NCBI GenBank assembly: GCA_937880175.1
Contig: CALFLO010000176.1
Location: forward strand, 11,523 to 75,522
Reading direction: 5' to 3'
Source: an uncultured Gluconobacter sp.
GTDB taxonomy: Bacteria > Pseudomonadota > Alphaproteobacteria > Acetobacterales > Acetobacteraceae
Length of the DNA: 64,000 nucleotides
Under the pieces are notes generated by a model. That model saw nothing but the letters and a program-made list of their open reading frames with translations. It was not told the DNA's origin and made no database searches. Within the stretch, counting starts at the first letter, position 1, and each line of letters starts with the position of its first letter. Shown here piece after piece: positions 26,603 through 35,698 of the stretch. A program made the translations under genes and the position numbers.

Positions 26603-27025
26603 TCAGTCGTCCAGACGGACGGTACGGTTGCGTTTGATGCCGGCCCGGTGGGATTTTCCATCAAGCCGACGCTGCCGGGCCGCTTTTCCGGGGCGTGTGG
26701 CAACGCGGAAAGTGGGACGATGAGCCGCCTTACGGATCAGCTCTGCCAGACGTTCGATGGCGTCCTCACGGTTGCGCTGCTGTGTGCGGAAGCGGCGTCC
26801 CGTAATGACGATTTCACCATTCTGGGTGGCACGGCTTCCAGCAAGTTCGAGCAGTCGCGTCCGGATGCGGTCTGACAGGGACGGTGAGCGCGCGGCGTCA
26901 AACCTGAGCTGCGCGGCGGTGGCCACCTTGTTGACGTTCTGTCCACCCGGTCCTGAAGCCAGGATATAGGTGACTTTCAGTTCGTCCTCTTCGAGAAAAA
27001 GATTGGGAAGGATCTGGATGGGCAT
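26603..27025 (-). CDS. arfB: Codon-independent peptidyl-tRNA hydrolase ArfB
   Basis: A 140-residue release-factor-like protein that frees ribosomes stalled at mRNA ends. The GGQ motif (ASGPGGQNVNK, GGQ at residues 27-29) lies near the N-terminus, with no stop-codon recognition domain. The C-terminal tail is basic (RVATRPGKAARQRRLDGKSHRAGIKRNR), as needed to enter the empty mRNA channel. Both features separate ArfB/YaeJ from full release factors. It stands alone, on the minus strand, with about 190 bases before tRNA-Lys on the other strand. Confidence 0.93.
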   Translation of the reverse strand: MPIQILPNLFLEEDELKVTYILASGPGGQNVNKVATAAQLRFDAARSPSLSDRIRTRLLELAGSRATQNGEIVITGRRFRTQQRNREDAIERLAELIRKAAHRPTFRVATRPGKAARQRRLDGKSHRAGIKRNRTVRLDD

Positions 27026-27212
27026 CTGTCTCTTCCTCTCGGGACGGAAAAAGGTAAATCTGGCAAGCGTGCGATGGGGCGCCCATAGCCTCTTTCGGCG
27101 TGCGATGCCATCGAAGGAGGCGTCTGTCCGCCACGGATGTGGGTCAGGATCCGGTTTTTCCGGGCGACGAGGTTGACGCCCTTATGGGTTGTGGGGTAGC
27201 CAGCGTGCGGAT

Positions 27213-27288
27213 GAACCGGTAGCTCAGTTGGTAGAGCATTCGACTTTTAATCGAATGGTCCTGGGTTCGAGTCCCAGCCGGTTCACCA
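27213..27288 (+). tRNA. tRNA-Lys (anticodon TTT)
   Basis: A 76-base cloverleaf with encoded CCA. The acceptor stem is GAACCGG with CCGGTTC. The anticodon loop CTTTTAA has anticodon TTT at 27246-27248, and the T-arm contains GGGTTCGAGTCCC. All stems pair fully. Confidence 0.97.
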
Positions 27289-27575
27289 ACAAATTCATAC
27301 TCTTTCCAGAAAAATCAGGGTTTTTGAGAAACTTTCTCAAAGCGACCTCAAATTCAATGACCTGTGGAAACAGTTCGGGACGTGGCGCGCAGATTTTCTG
27401 TAAAACCGCCTCTCGATCCAGGTCTGCGATCTGCTCTGGAACATGCGTCAGGCCGGAGTGTCTGCCGAAGCCGAAACTGTGCCGGGTTTTCCTGAAATGC
27501 TTCGTAATGGGCGTTTTGCGAATGGCATGCAGGGCGTAAGATCAGGGCTGCTTTGGGTATGAAAGGAAACTGCAG
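27289..27575. other. Gap between tRNA-Lys and small lipoprotein gene
   Basis: No convincing gene is visible. A small palindrome (TTGAGAAA and TTTCTCAA at 27324-27340) lies 36 bases after the tRNA, without a T-run; it may help end the tRNA transcript. Confidence 0.35.
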
Positions 27576-27737
27576 ATGACGCGTGTTCGGATTGGGGTGG
27601 CGCTTGCGCTGCTGGCGGCTCTTGCGGCCTGTGGGCCGGATTATGGCGGGCAGGGCTCGCGGCAGTTCCGTGGCGATGACTACGGAAATGTCGGTGCGGG
27701 CCGCAGCAGTTATGGTTATCAGGGCGGCCCGACCTGA
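27576..27737 (+). CDS. Tiny predicted lipoprotein
   Basis: A 53-residue frame with start ATG 27576 after the ribosome site GAAAGGAAA. The N-terminus MTRVRIGVALALLAALAAC is a complete lipoprotein signal with lipobox LAAC (Cys19). The mature part is a short Gly/Tyr/Arg-rich peptide (PDYGGQGSRQFRGDDYGNV and on). No family is recognised. It converges on sucA with 22 bases between the stops. Confidence 0.6.
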   Translation: MTRVRIGVALALLAALAACGPDYGGQGSRQFRGDDYGNVGAGRSSYGYQGGPT

Positions 27738-27759
27738 AGGTTTTCCCTGCTAGGAAGGT

Positions 27760-30417
27760 TCAGGACAGGGCGTCCTGAACCAGTTTTTCCTGTTGCACCG
27801 CATGCGCGCCGGGCAGCCCGGTCGCGGGTGAGGCTGCGCCTTCGCGACCGACATAATCCGGGCGCTGCACGCGATGATTGCAGCCGCGCAGGGCACGCTC
27901 GATGCGACGGTCCACGAAAATCCACGCGCCGTTGTTCTGCGGCTCTTCCTGACACCACAGGACCTGTTCCGCGTCCGGATGGCGGACGAGCTGCTCCATC
28001 AGGGCGTGATGCGGGAACGGGTAGAGCTGCTCGACGCGGATGATGGCGACGTCTTCGCGGTTCTGGCGTGTGCGTTCGGCGACGAGATCATAATAGACCT
28101 TACCAGTGCACAGGATGATGCGTCGTGCACCTTCTTCCTTTGCCGGGTCTGCGATGACGGGCTGGAAGCGCGTGTGCGGTCCCATGGCGTCGAGCATTGA
28201 GACCGCATCCTTGTTGCGCAGCAGGGATTTGGGCGTGAAGACGACCAGCGGCTTGCGGCAGCGGCGCGCGATCTGGCGACGCAGGGCGTGGAAGTAGTTG
28301 GCGGGCGTGGTGATGTTGCACACGCGCATGTTGTTTTCAGCGCAGAGCTGAAGGATGCGCTCCGGGCGGGCCGAGGAATGTTCCGGGCCACCGCCTTCAT
28401 AGCCATGCGGGAGGAGGAGCGTCAGGCCGGAGGTCCGCAACCACTTGGTTTCACCCGACGCGATGAACTGGTCGAGAATGATCTGTGCGCCATTGGCGAA
28501 ATCGCCGAACTGCGCTTCCCACAGGACCAGCGCTTCCGGATCGCCAAGGGAATAGCCGTATTCGAAGCCGAGGACGGCATATTCCGAGAGCGGCGAGTTC
28601 CAGATGTTCAGCGGCGCCTGATGGGGGGCGATATGGGTCAGCGGCGTGTCTTCGCGACCTGTGTTCTGATCGAACAGAACCGCATGACGCTGGCTGAACG
28701 TGCCACGGCGGCTGTCCTGCCCTGACAGGCGGACGGGGTGCCCGTCCATCGACAGGGTGCCGAAGGCGAGGGCTTCGGCAGTCGCCCAGTCGAGCGGTCC
28801 GCCATCGGCGACGGCTTTGCCGCGTGCGACGATCTGCCGGGCCAGACGCGGATGGACGGCAAGGTTCTCGGGAATGGTGCCGATCGCGTCCCCGACTTCC
28901 TGCAGGCGCCGGAGGGGCACGCCGGTCATCGGCTGGATGCGGTCCTGCTCGTCCTGCAGGCGCGTGGGGTCTTCGGGGCCGTCCAGCCAGTCCGTACTGT
29001 TGGGCCGGTAGGTTTTGGACGTTTCGAACTGTTCTTCCAGCCGGCGCTGGAAATGCGCCCACATCTCCTCGACCTCGGCTTCGGTCATGATCCCGTTGCG
29101 GACCAGGTGATCGGCATAGAGGCTGCGGGTTGTGGCGCGGGACTGGATGGCGTGGACCATCGCAGGCTGTGTGAAGGCGGGTTCGTCGGCTTCGTTATGG
29201 CCGTGGCGGCGATAGCAGACCACATCCAGCACGATGTCGGACTGGAAGGTACGCCGCCATTCATGCGCCAGCAGAGCGCAGCGGGAGACGGCTTCGGGGT
29301 CATCGCCGTTGACGTGCAGGATCGGAGCCTGAACGGATTTGGCGATGTCGGTGTTGTACAGGCCGGAATGGGCGTCGGACTGAACGGTGGTGAAGCCGAT
29401 CTGGTTGTTGATGATGACGTGAACCGTCCCCCCCGTCCGGTAGCCTTCCAGCTTTGACAGGCTGAGGGTTTCGTAAACGACGCCCTGACCGGCGAAGGCG
29501 GCGTCACCATGAACGAGAATGCCCAGATGGTGCTGGCGGTCGTGATCTTTTTCGCGGTCCTGATCGGCGCGGACACGGCCGAGCACGACCGGGTCCACTG
29601 CTTCCAGATGGGAGGGGTTGGGCAGGAGCGAAATACGGACGGTATGGCCCGCATGTTCGAGCGTTGTAGCCGTGCCAAGATGGTATTTCACGTCGCCCGA
29701 ACCCTGAATGGTGTCGGGCTTGAAGGACGCGCCGGCGAATTCGCTGAAGATGGCGGCGAAGGGCTTGCGCAGGATGTTGGCCATCACGTTCAGGCGGCCA
29801 CGATGGGGCATGCCGAGCGAGACGGAGCGCACGTCGTCCTGCGCGGCGGCATCAATCAGCGTGCGCAGGGCCACGATCACGCTTTCACCGCCTTCGAGGC
29901 CGAAGCGGCGCATGCCCATGAAACGCTTCTGGCAGAACTGCTCGAAACCCTCGGCACGGGTCAGGGCGAGGAGAATGCGCTTCTGGTCGAGTGACGGGTC
30001 GGGAGCCGGGTTTTCCAGACGGTCGATCCACCACTGGCGCTGGGCCTGATCCTGAAGATGCATGAACTCGACCGCCGTCGTGCCGCAATAGGCGCGGCGC
30101 AGACGGGCGATCAGGTCCCGGTCTGCGCCGGGCGGAGACAGTTCAGGAATGTCGGGTGTGGGCGCGAGGCCGAGCGGATCCAGTGCTGCGATGGAATGTC
30201 CGCGCAGGCGATAGGCGAATTTCAGGCTCTCGGCACTGGCGTCGGCCTGTTCAGCCGTGTCCGGGTCGGTCAGGCGGTCGGAGCCGAGGGTCTCGAACAG
30301 GGACGCGAAGGCCGGGTCCACGGAGGCCGGGTCGTGCTGCCAGCGTGTGTGCAGCTCCGCCAGATAGACGGTGTTTTCGCCGTTGATGGCGTCCCGGTCA
30401 TCGCGATGGTCGCCCAT
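27760..30417 (-). CDS. sucA: 2-oxoglutarate dehydrogenase E1 component
   Basis: An 885-residue thiamine-diphosphate enzyme that decarboxylates 2-oxoglutarate and passes succinyl groups to E2. Visible landmarks are the N-terminal E1 helix (YLAELHTRWQHDP), GMPHRGRLNVMANIL, the diphosphate site GDAAFAGQGVVYETLS and LPHGYEGGGPEHSSARPERIL. The length is near the family norm (about 930). The E2 and E3 genes do not follow, whereas in most bacteria sucA and sucB are adjacent. Known Gluconobacter species have an incomplete TCA cycle, so this complex may serve mainly biosynthesis; that is inference. Confidence 0.94.
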   Translation of the reverse strand: MGDHRDDRDAINGENTVYLAELHTRWQHDPASVDPAFASLFETLGSDRLTDPDTAEQADASAESLKFAYRLRGHSIAALDPLGLAPTPDIPELSPPGADRDLIARLRRAYCGTTAVEFMHLQDQAQRQWWIDRLENPAPDPSLDQKRILLALTRAEGFEQFCQKRFMGMRRFGLEGGESVIVALRTLIDAAAQDDVRSVSLGMPHRGRLNVMANILRKPFAAIFSEFAGASFKPDTIQGSGDVKYHLGTATTLEHAGHTVRISLLPNPSHLEAVDPVVLGRVRADQDREKDHDRQHHLGILVHGDAAFAGQGVVYETLSLSKLEGYRTGGTVHVIINNQIGFTTVQSDAHSGLYNTDIAKSVQAPILHVNGDDPEAVSRCALLAHEWRRTFQSDIVLDVVCYRRHGHNEADEPAFTQPAMVHAIQSRATTRSLYADHLVRNGIMTEAEVEEMWAHFQRRLEEQFETSKTYRPNSTDWLDGPEDPTRLQDEQDRIQPMTGVPLRRLQEVGDAIGTIPENLAVHPRLARQIVARGKAVADGGPLDWATAEALAFGTLSMDGHPVRLSGQDSRRGTFSQRHAVLFDQNTGREDTPLTHIAPHQAPLNIWNSPLSEYAVLGFEYGYSLGDPEALVLWEAQFGDFANGAQIILDQFIASGETKWLRTSGLTLLLPHGYEGGGPEHSSARPERILQLCAENNMRVCNITTPANYFHALRRQIARRCRKPLVVFTPKSLLRNKDAVSMLDAMGPHTRFQPVIADPAKEEGARRIILCTGKVYYDLVAERTRQNREDVAIIRVEQLYPFPHHALMEQLVRHPDAEQVLWCQEEPQNNGAWIFVDRRIERALRGCNHRVQRPDYVGREGAASPATGLPGAHAVQQEKLVQDALS

Positions 30418-30553
30418 GAACTCGTCTCCTGTGTCCCTGAGGCCGGGCTCCTGTCGGGGCAGCGCGGATCCGGGGTCCTGTCTTGATGGCCGCGCACTCT
30501 AGCGGATTGGCAAAATGGGGCCAATCGCCGTCTGCCCCAATCTTTGGTCTGTT

Positions 30554-31516
30554 TCAGAGACCGAAGCCGCGTTTCATGGCGTCGATCCGGCGTGCGATGG
30601 AGCGGGTGGCGACCGGTGTGTCTGTCTGGTCGAAGATATGGCAGGCGCCGGGTACGATTTCCAGCTCTACAGAGATCCCCTGATGGATCAGGCGCTGTGC
30701 GTAGGCGAGATTTTCATCCAGAAACAGGTCCAGCGCGCCGACACTCAGATAGACCGGGGGCAGATCGGACAGATCGGTTGCGCGGGCGGGCGCGGCATAG
30801 GGCGAGACGTCTGCCGAACCGGGCACTACGGGATTGAGGAGGGCCGTCCACATGAAGGTGTTGCTGGCGCGGGTCCACAAGAACTCCCCCCCGACGGGAG
30901 ATGCGTCAGGCTGACCCGTCGTCGTGCGGTCGTCAAGCACGGGATAGATGAGGTTCTGGAACAGGAACGTCGGCCCTTCGCGGTCGCGGGTCAGGAGGGC
31001 CAGTCCGGCAGCCAAGCCACCGCCCGCGCTCTCGCCGGTCAGGCCGATGCGGGCGGGATCAATCCCGAGCGTGTCGGCGTTCCGCGTGATCCAGCAGAGT
31101 GTGGTGTAGGCGTCCTCGATCGCGGCGGGGAACGGGTGTTCGGGAGTCAGACGGTAATCCGGGGAGATGACCACACAATCCAACTCCTGTGCGAACTGGC
31201 AGAGCTGGGTCGTGGTGAGTTCGGGCTGTCCGGCGAAATAGCCGCCGCCATGCAGATGCAGCAGCGCTGGGCGCGAGTTTGTGGCGTCCTTGCGGGGACG
31301 AGCGGTCAGGAGGCGGATCGCGGGTGCGTTGTCCGTTGCGGGAATGGTCAGGCGTTCGAGCGTGACCGGATAATCTTCGGCCTGAAGGAAGGACTGGCCA
31401 GAGGCCTGCTCCAGCCCCTCGCGGAAGGCGGGCAGGGATTCGGGGGAAAGATCGACAGTCGGGATTTCGTCAAGGAATGGGAGAAGTTCGGGGAGGACAA
31501 GCGGGCGTGTGTTCAT
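30554..31516 (-). CDS. HSL-family alpha/beta hydrolase (esterase)
   Basis: A 320-residue esterase of the hormone-sensitive-lipase family. The oxyanion-hole motif HGGG is at residues 89-92 and the nucleophile is Ser163 in GESAGG. The acid is probably in SVGALDLFLDEN and the histidine in PGACHIFDQ near the C-terminus. No signal peptide is present. The frame continues far upstream, but ATG 31516 starts the conserved region and the extra part reads across a promoter gap. Substrates are likely short-chain acyl esters; the exact one cannot be told. It precedes sucA on the same strand by 136 bases. Confidence 0.85.
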   Translation of the reverse strand: MNTRPLVLPELLPFLDEIPTVDLSPESLPAFREGLEQASGQSFLQAEDYPVTLERLTIPATDNAPAIRLLTARPRKDATNSRPALLHLHGGGYFAGQPELTTTQLCQFAQELDCVVISPDYRLTPEHPFPAAIEDAYTTLCWITRNADTLGIDPARIGLTGESAGGGLAAGLALLTRDREGPTFLFQNLIYPVLDDRTTTGQPDASPVGGEFLWTRASNTFMWTALLNPVVPGSADVSPYAAPARATDLSDLPPVYLSVGALDLFLDENLAYAQRLIHQGISVELEIVPGACHIFDQTDTPVATRSIARRIDAMKRGFGL

Positions 31517-31708
31517 GATGGAAATGCCTTGGTGCGAAAATGTATGAAAACTGAGGCAGGAAAATCGTGCGGAATTCCAGTGGTCGGACCGCTTGAAGGC
31601 AAAAATCTGTTCGTGGTGCCACAAAGTTGCCGCAACTTTTAAGGCCCGAGAGTCGTCTTGGTCACTGACCGGTCGTGCGCCGGCCTTGTTGGAGTGGGAG
31701 TTTCGCTG

Positions 31709-32032
31709 ATGCGTGCTCTGCTGTTTCTTGCGGTTCTGACGGGAAGTGGTCTTGCGCTGACGAATGTGTCGGCAGGCGCGCAGGAACCGCGTCGGGACGA
31801 TCTGTCGGCCCATGCAGTTTTAACGGATGATGTCGGCCAGTCCGGTGTGGACCGCCGGATGCTGGAATGCCGGACCGATCCACGTCTTCTTCATACGGTC
31901 TGGGACGGGCGTTCCTCGTCGCTTCCGGGGCCGCATGTCTGCATGGGCGGCGCGAACCGCCTTGGGGCAGGATATGTCCGCTATCTGGCAACGAGCCGGA
32001 TGGTCCGGGCGCATAAGCCGTTGCGGGGGTAA
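31709..32032 (+). CDS. Hypothetical secreted protein
   Basis: A 107-residue protein with a clear Sec signal MRALLFLAVLTGSGLALTN ending near SAGAQ (residue 24). The mature part of about 83 residues has two cysteines (LECRTD and HVCMGG) that could form a disulfide. I chose ATG 31709 over a longer frame from 31658 because it gives a normal signal peptide. No domain is recognised. It is divergent from the esterase gene. Confidence 0.5.
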   Translation: MRALLFLAVLTGSGLALTNVSAGAQEPRRDDLSAHAVLTDDVGQSGVDRRMLECRTDPRLLHTVWDGRSSSLPGPHVCMGGANRLGAGYVRYLATSRMVRAHKPLRG

Positions 32033-32112
32033 TATTCTTTCGCAAAAGGCAGGTCTCACATGTGTGGAATAGGCCTTGTCGCCGACGTGGGCCGCGTCTA
32101 GCCTTCCGCGCC

Positions 32113-32751
32113 ATGAGCAGGATTTCCCTTGATTATGATGCGTTCGAGAGCACGCCCGTTGCGGAAAAACCGTTTCCGCATCTGGTGGTGCCGCATTTCA
32201 TCGGCAACGAGGATCTGAAGGCGGTTGTCTCCGATCTGCCGGAAATGAAATCCGGCGGCTCTTTCCCACCGGAAGCGCTGAAGCTGACGCCGCGTGTCTC
32301 AGCCATGATTGCGGAACTGCAGGGGCCGAAGCTCAAGGCGCTCGTGGCGGAAAAATTCGGGCTGGATCTGGCGGATGCGCCGACCATGCTGACGGTGCGT
32401 GGGCGTACGCGGGAAAAGGACGGCCGGATCCATCGGGATTCGGAAGCCAAGCTGGTTACGATCCTGCTGTATCTCAATCCGCGCGGAGAGGACTGGGCCT
32501 CACGCGATGGTTGTCTGCGACTGTTGAACGGGCCGGATGACGTCGAGGATTTCGACGTTGAGGTGACGCCGACGGAAGGGACGCTTCTGGTGTTCCCGAA
32601 CGGTCCGGCAACCTGGCACGGGCACCGGCAGTTCGTGGGAACGCGATATGCGATCCAGCTCAACTACATGGCGACGGGGCGCAAGGCCCGCTACGAACTG
32701 CGGCGGCACCGTCTGTCGGCGCTTTTAAAGCGTCTGCCCTTTTCGGGCTGA
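32113..32751 (+). CDS. 2-oxoglutarate/Fe(II) oxygenase-like protein
   Basis: A 212-residue protein with the facial triad of 2-oxoglutarate-dependent oxygenases. His107 and Asp109 are in GRIHRDSEAK, His169 is in ATWHGH and Arg178 in GTRYAIQ would bind 2-oxoglutarate. The core between them carries the expected jelly-roll strands (VTILLYLN, GTLLVFPN). The substrate cannot be deduced; hydroxylation of a protein or a small molecule is possible. ATG 32113 gives the best start; the frame is open 17 codons further up without conservation. It lies just ahead of asd. Confidence 0.78.
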   Translation: MSRISLDYDAFESTPVAEKPFPHLVVPHFIGNEDLKAVVSDLPEMKSGGSFPPEALKLTPRVSAMIAELQGPKLKALVAEKFGLDLADAPTMLTVRGRTREKDGRIHRDSEAKLVTILLYLNPRGEDWASRDGCLRLLNGPDDVEDFDVEVTPTEGTLLVFPNGPATWHGHRQFVGTRYAIQLNYMATGRKARYELRRHRLSALLKRLPFSG

Positions 32752-32774
32752 TTTTCAGGGAACGGGAAAAGATC

Positions 32775-33839
32775 ATGGGTTATCGGGTTGCGGTTGTTGG
32801 CGCCACGGGTGCGGTGGGGCGTGAACTGCTGCGAATTCTGGCGGAGCGGGACTTTCCGGTGGACGAGGTTGTGGCGCTGGCCTCGCCGCGCTCCACGGGA
32901 CGCGAGATTTCCTTCGGGGACAAGAAAGTCCTGAAGGTCCAGAATCTCGAGACGTTCGATTTCAAGGGCTGGGACATTGCGCTGTTCTCGCCGGGCGGCG
33001 CGATTTCGGCCGTTTATGCCCCCAAGGCTGCGGCTGCGGGATGTGTGGTGATCGACAACACGTCGCATTTCCGCATGGAGCCGGGTGTGCCGCTGATCGT
33101 GCCGGAAGTGAACGCGGCTGCGATCGGCAAGGCGAGCCGGGGCATCATCGCCAACCCGAACTGCTCGACGGCGCAGATGTTGGTCGCCCTCAAGCCGCTG
33201 CATGACCTGTTCCGGATCAAGCGCATCGTGGTCTCGACCTATCAGGCGGTTTCGGGCGCCGGCAAGGACGGGATGGACGAGCTGTTCGCCCAGACCAAGG
33301 GCACCTTCGTCAACGATCAGCCGACGGTGGCGCAGTTCACCAAGCAGATTGCCTTCAACGTCATTCCCCATATCGACCGTTTCATGGACGACGGTGCGAC
33401 CAAGGAAGAATGGAAGATGGCCGTCGAAACCCGCAAGATCATGGATCCGGACATCAAGGTTCTGGCGACATGTGTGCGCGTTCCGGTGTTCATCGGGCAC
33501 TCGGAAGCCATCAGCATCGAGTGCGAAAAGCCGGTTGATCTGAAGAAGGCGCGTGAAGCGCTGCGCAAGGCGCCGGGCGTGATCCTGCGCGATGAGCGTG
33601 AAGACGGTGGCTACGTCACGCCGATCGAATGTGTGGGCGAGGATGCAACCTATGTGTCGCGCCTGCGGATTGATCCGTCGGTCGAGAACGGTCTGGCGCT
33701 GTGGTGCGTATCCGACAATCTACGCAAGGGCGCGGCCCTCAATGCGGTTCAGATCGCGGAAAGCATCGTGAAGCAGGGACTTCTGAAGGACGGACAGCTT
33801 TTCCGCCGTAATGAAGTGCCGGACGAAGATGAAGACTGA
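32775..33839 (+). CDS. asd: Aspartate-semialdehyde dehydrogenase
   Basis: A 354-residue enzyme that makes aspartate semialdehyde for lysine, threonine, methionine and diaminopimelate. The NADP-binding GATGAVGRELLRIL is at the N-terminus, and the catalytic Cys130 is in NPNCSTAQM. The conserved SGAGKDGMDEL loop and a C-terminal dimerisation region are present. It is somewhat longer than the E. coli-type enzyme at the C-terminus. It precedes murQ by three bases, so the two are likely co-transcribed; both feed peptidoglycan metabolism. Confidence 0.95.
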   Translation: MGYRVAVVGATGAVGRELLRILAERDFPVDEVVALASPRSTGREISFGDKKVLKVQNLETFDFKGWDIALFSPGGAISAVYAPKAAAAGCVVIDNTSHFRMEPGVPLIVPEVNAAAIGKASRGIIANPNCSTAQMLVALKPLHDLFRIKRIVVSTYQAVSGAGKDGMDELFAQTKGTFVNDQPTVAQFTKQIAFNVIPHIDRFMDDGATKEEWKMAVETRKIMDPDIKVLATCVRVPVFIGHSEAISIECEKPVDLKKAREALRKAPGVILRDEREDGGYVTPIECVGEDATYVSRLRIDPSVENGLALWCVSDNLRKGAALNAVQIAESIVKQGLLKDGQLFRRNEVPDEDED

Positions 33840-33842
33840 GCG

Positions 33843-34730
33843 ATGACGGCGTCCCGTACCGAGACTGTTCTTGCGGCCAACGAGGATATCGAGCGCCTGC
33901 CGCTCGATATCCTTCTGGACCGGCTTCTGACGTCCCAGAAGGCGGCGCTGGACCGGGTCGGGGAGGCATTGCCGTCCATCGAACGGGCCGTTGAGGCCGC
34001 CGTGCCCCGCCTTCAGGCTGGGGGGCGGCTGGTCTATGCGGGGGCAGGGACGTCCGGGCGGATCGGATTGCAGGACGGTGTTGAACTGACGCCGACCTTT
34101 GGTGTGGCGCCGGAGAAGCTGGTTCTGCTGCTCGCCGGTGGGGCCGGGGCGACAACCCAGGCTGCGGAAGGTGCGGAAGACCGGGAAGATCAGGCGCGGC
34201 TTGATCTCATGGAATATCACCCCACCGAACATGACGTGGTGATCGGCGTCGCAGCCAGCGGCAACACGCCCTACACCTGCGCCGTCGTTCAGGTCGGACG
34301 GGAAGTGGGCGCACTGACGATCGGTGTCAGCGGGAATCCGGCCTCCCGCCTGTTGCGCGAAGCGGAACTCGGGGTCTGTATTCCGACGGGGGCCGAGGTT
34401 TTGGCGGGTTCGACACGCATGGCTGCCGGGACTGCGCAGAAAGTCACGCTGAACCTGTTTTCCACGGCGCTGATGACCCGTCTGGGGCATGTCTATCGCG
34501 GACGTATGGTGGATATGCGTATCAGCAACGACAAGCTTCAGGCACGAGCGGAACGCATGGTCATGGAGTTGGCTGGCGGGACGGCCGAAGAGGCGCGGGA
34601 AGCGCTGAGGCTGGCGCAGGGGAACACGAAGCGTGCTGTTCTGCTGCGGCGCGGTGTCGCGCGGGCAGAGATTGAGCCACTACTGGAACGTTCTCAGGGC
34701 GATCTGCATTTGGCGCTCGCCGGGCTTTAA
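33843..34730 (+). CDS. murQ: N-acetylmuramic acid 6-phosphate etherase
   Basis: A 295-residue SIS-domain enzyme that cleaves the lactyl ether of MurNAc-6-P in cell-wall recycling. Visible motifs are GRLVYAGAGTSGRIG, LLAGGAGATTQAAEGAEDRE with the catalytic glutamate region, GVAASGNTPYT and AGSTRMAAGTAQKVTLN. This is the full family set. A UBA-like C-terminal helix bundle follows. It is tightly coupled to asd. The partner kinase AnmK is not in the window. Confidence 0.94.
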   Translation: MTASRTETVLAANEDIERLPLDILLDRLLTSQKAALDRVGEALPSIERAVEAAVPRLQAGGRLVYAGAGTSGRIGLQDGVELTPTFGVAPEKLVLLLAGGAGATTQAAEGAEDREDQARLDLMEYHPTEHDVVIGVAASGNTPYTCAVVQVGREVGALTIGVSGNPASRLLREAELGVCIPTGAEVLAGSTRMAAGTAQKVTLNLFSTALMTRLGHVYRGRMVDMRISNDKLQARAERMVMELAGGTAEEAREALRLAQGNTKRAVLLRRGVARAEIEPLLERSQGDLHLALAGL

Positions 34731-34818
34731 GTGCAGTGTTTTGGCCTTCTGGCCATGCGCTATCTGCCGGAACTGCGGGAAGAGCGATCTGACGACCCTC
34801 CCGCAGCAGTAATGCGGA

Positions 34819-35241
34819 TCAGACGGAAGCGAGTTCGGGCCAGCCGGTTTCCGGGCGGTCGAGATGCTTCAGAAGGTCATGGTCCGGTGTGTTGACGAGA
34901 TCCTTGACTAGAGTCTTGAAAAGCTTCTTGCTCGTCGGCTTGTCGAGATGCTCGCGGATTTCATGGGACGCCTGCGCCGGGGCAACAAGGAAAATACCTT
35001 CGACGTCGCTGTTCAGCGCGACCTTGTTGATATGGCCAGCCAGATCACGGGTGAAGTGTTCTTTGAGCTGCTCGTGCGGATTTTCGCGCGGAGCCTTGAT
35101 GGCGGCAACGTCCTTTTCCGCGCTGGAACCCTTGTGCAGGTCGAAGCTTGCAATGGTGCGGAGCTGTGCGCCTTCGAGGCGCAGGAAGCGGGCTTTTTCG
35201 CCGTCGGCGACAACGTAAATGACGGGGTCCTGTGTAGCCAT
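34819..35241 (-). CDS. Host-attachment-type protein (PF10116-like)
   Basis: A 140-residue protein resembling the family called protein required for attachment to host cells, whose fold is related to the eRF1/baeRF group. The N-terminal strand VIYVVADGEKARFLRLEG, the FDLHKG segment, the basic HEQLKEHFTRDLAGHINK helix and the IFLVAPAQASHEIREHL strand match that pattern. ATG 35241 starts the conserved part; the frame is open 26 codons further up. The name is historical and the molecular role unknown. It stands alone and converges on murQ. Confidence 0.7.
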   Translation of the reverse strand: MATQDPVIYVVADGEKARFLRLEGAQLRTIASFDLHKGSSAEKDVAAIKAPRENPHEQLKEHFTRDLAGHINKVALNSDVEGIFLVAPAQASHEIREHLDKPTSKKLFKTLVKDLVNTPDHDLLKHLDRPETGWPELASV

Positions 35242-35490
35242 GTCTGGAAAACCTTGTTTCGAAATCTGATGATGTATCTGTAACAGCTTCGAGATGGGAT
35301 GGTTGCCTGCGGACGACAAGGCCGTTCAGAGTCGTATTCCATTAAGTTATTGAAAATATTTGAATATTTCATTTTCTTGAATGTTTTTTGAAAAATTCGG
35401 ATTTTTTTTGTTGAAACACGCAGAAGATATGCCCAATCTCTGAATTGAGCTTACCGGAAAATCTTTTCCAAAGGCTCAAAGGAGGCAAGT

Positions 35491-35622
35491 ATGGCTCTGA
35501 CGAATACTCTTCTGCCGTATGTTGGTCCCATGACCGTCGCTGTTGCGGTGTTTGCCTATACTTTGCTGCAAGGGACCCGGAAACCGGATGTTTCTTATGC
35601 GAAAGTAAGGCACCGACGATAG
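35491..35622 (+). CDS. 43-residue putative membrane peptide
   Basis: A short frame with an ideal ribosome site (AAAGGAGGCAAGT, GGAGG seven bases before ATG 35491). The peptide MALTNTLLPYVGPMTVAVAV and on has one hydrophobic stretch of about 22 residues (residues 7-28) and a basic C-terminus (KVRHRR). The stop at 35620 runs into a hairpin (GCGTCCC/GGGACGC, 35622-35639). I do not recognise it. The strong start signal and hydrophobic profile favour a real small protein. Confidence 0.5.
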   Translation: MALTNTLLPYVGPMTVAVAVFAYTLLQGTRKPDVSYAKVRHRR

Positions 35623-35639
35623 CGTCCCGCAAGGGACGC
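35622..35639 (+). terminator. Hairpin after the small membrane peptide
   Basis: GCGTCCC and GGGACGC pair around GCAA directly at the stop of the 43-residue frame and 60 bases before hemH. The T-content after it is weak (TATCTTCTACGTTTT), so it may attenuate instead of terminate. Confidence 0.4.
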
Positions 35640-35698
35640 GTATCTTCTACGTTTTACCCCTTTTCTAAGTGCGTGCCCGGTTCCACAGTGAGGGCACC

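Noticed and set aside
35400..35412. T-rich stretch as a terminator of the small membrane peptide region
   Set aside because: It lies upstream of the peptide gene and has no stem before it on the plus strand.
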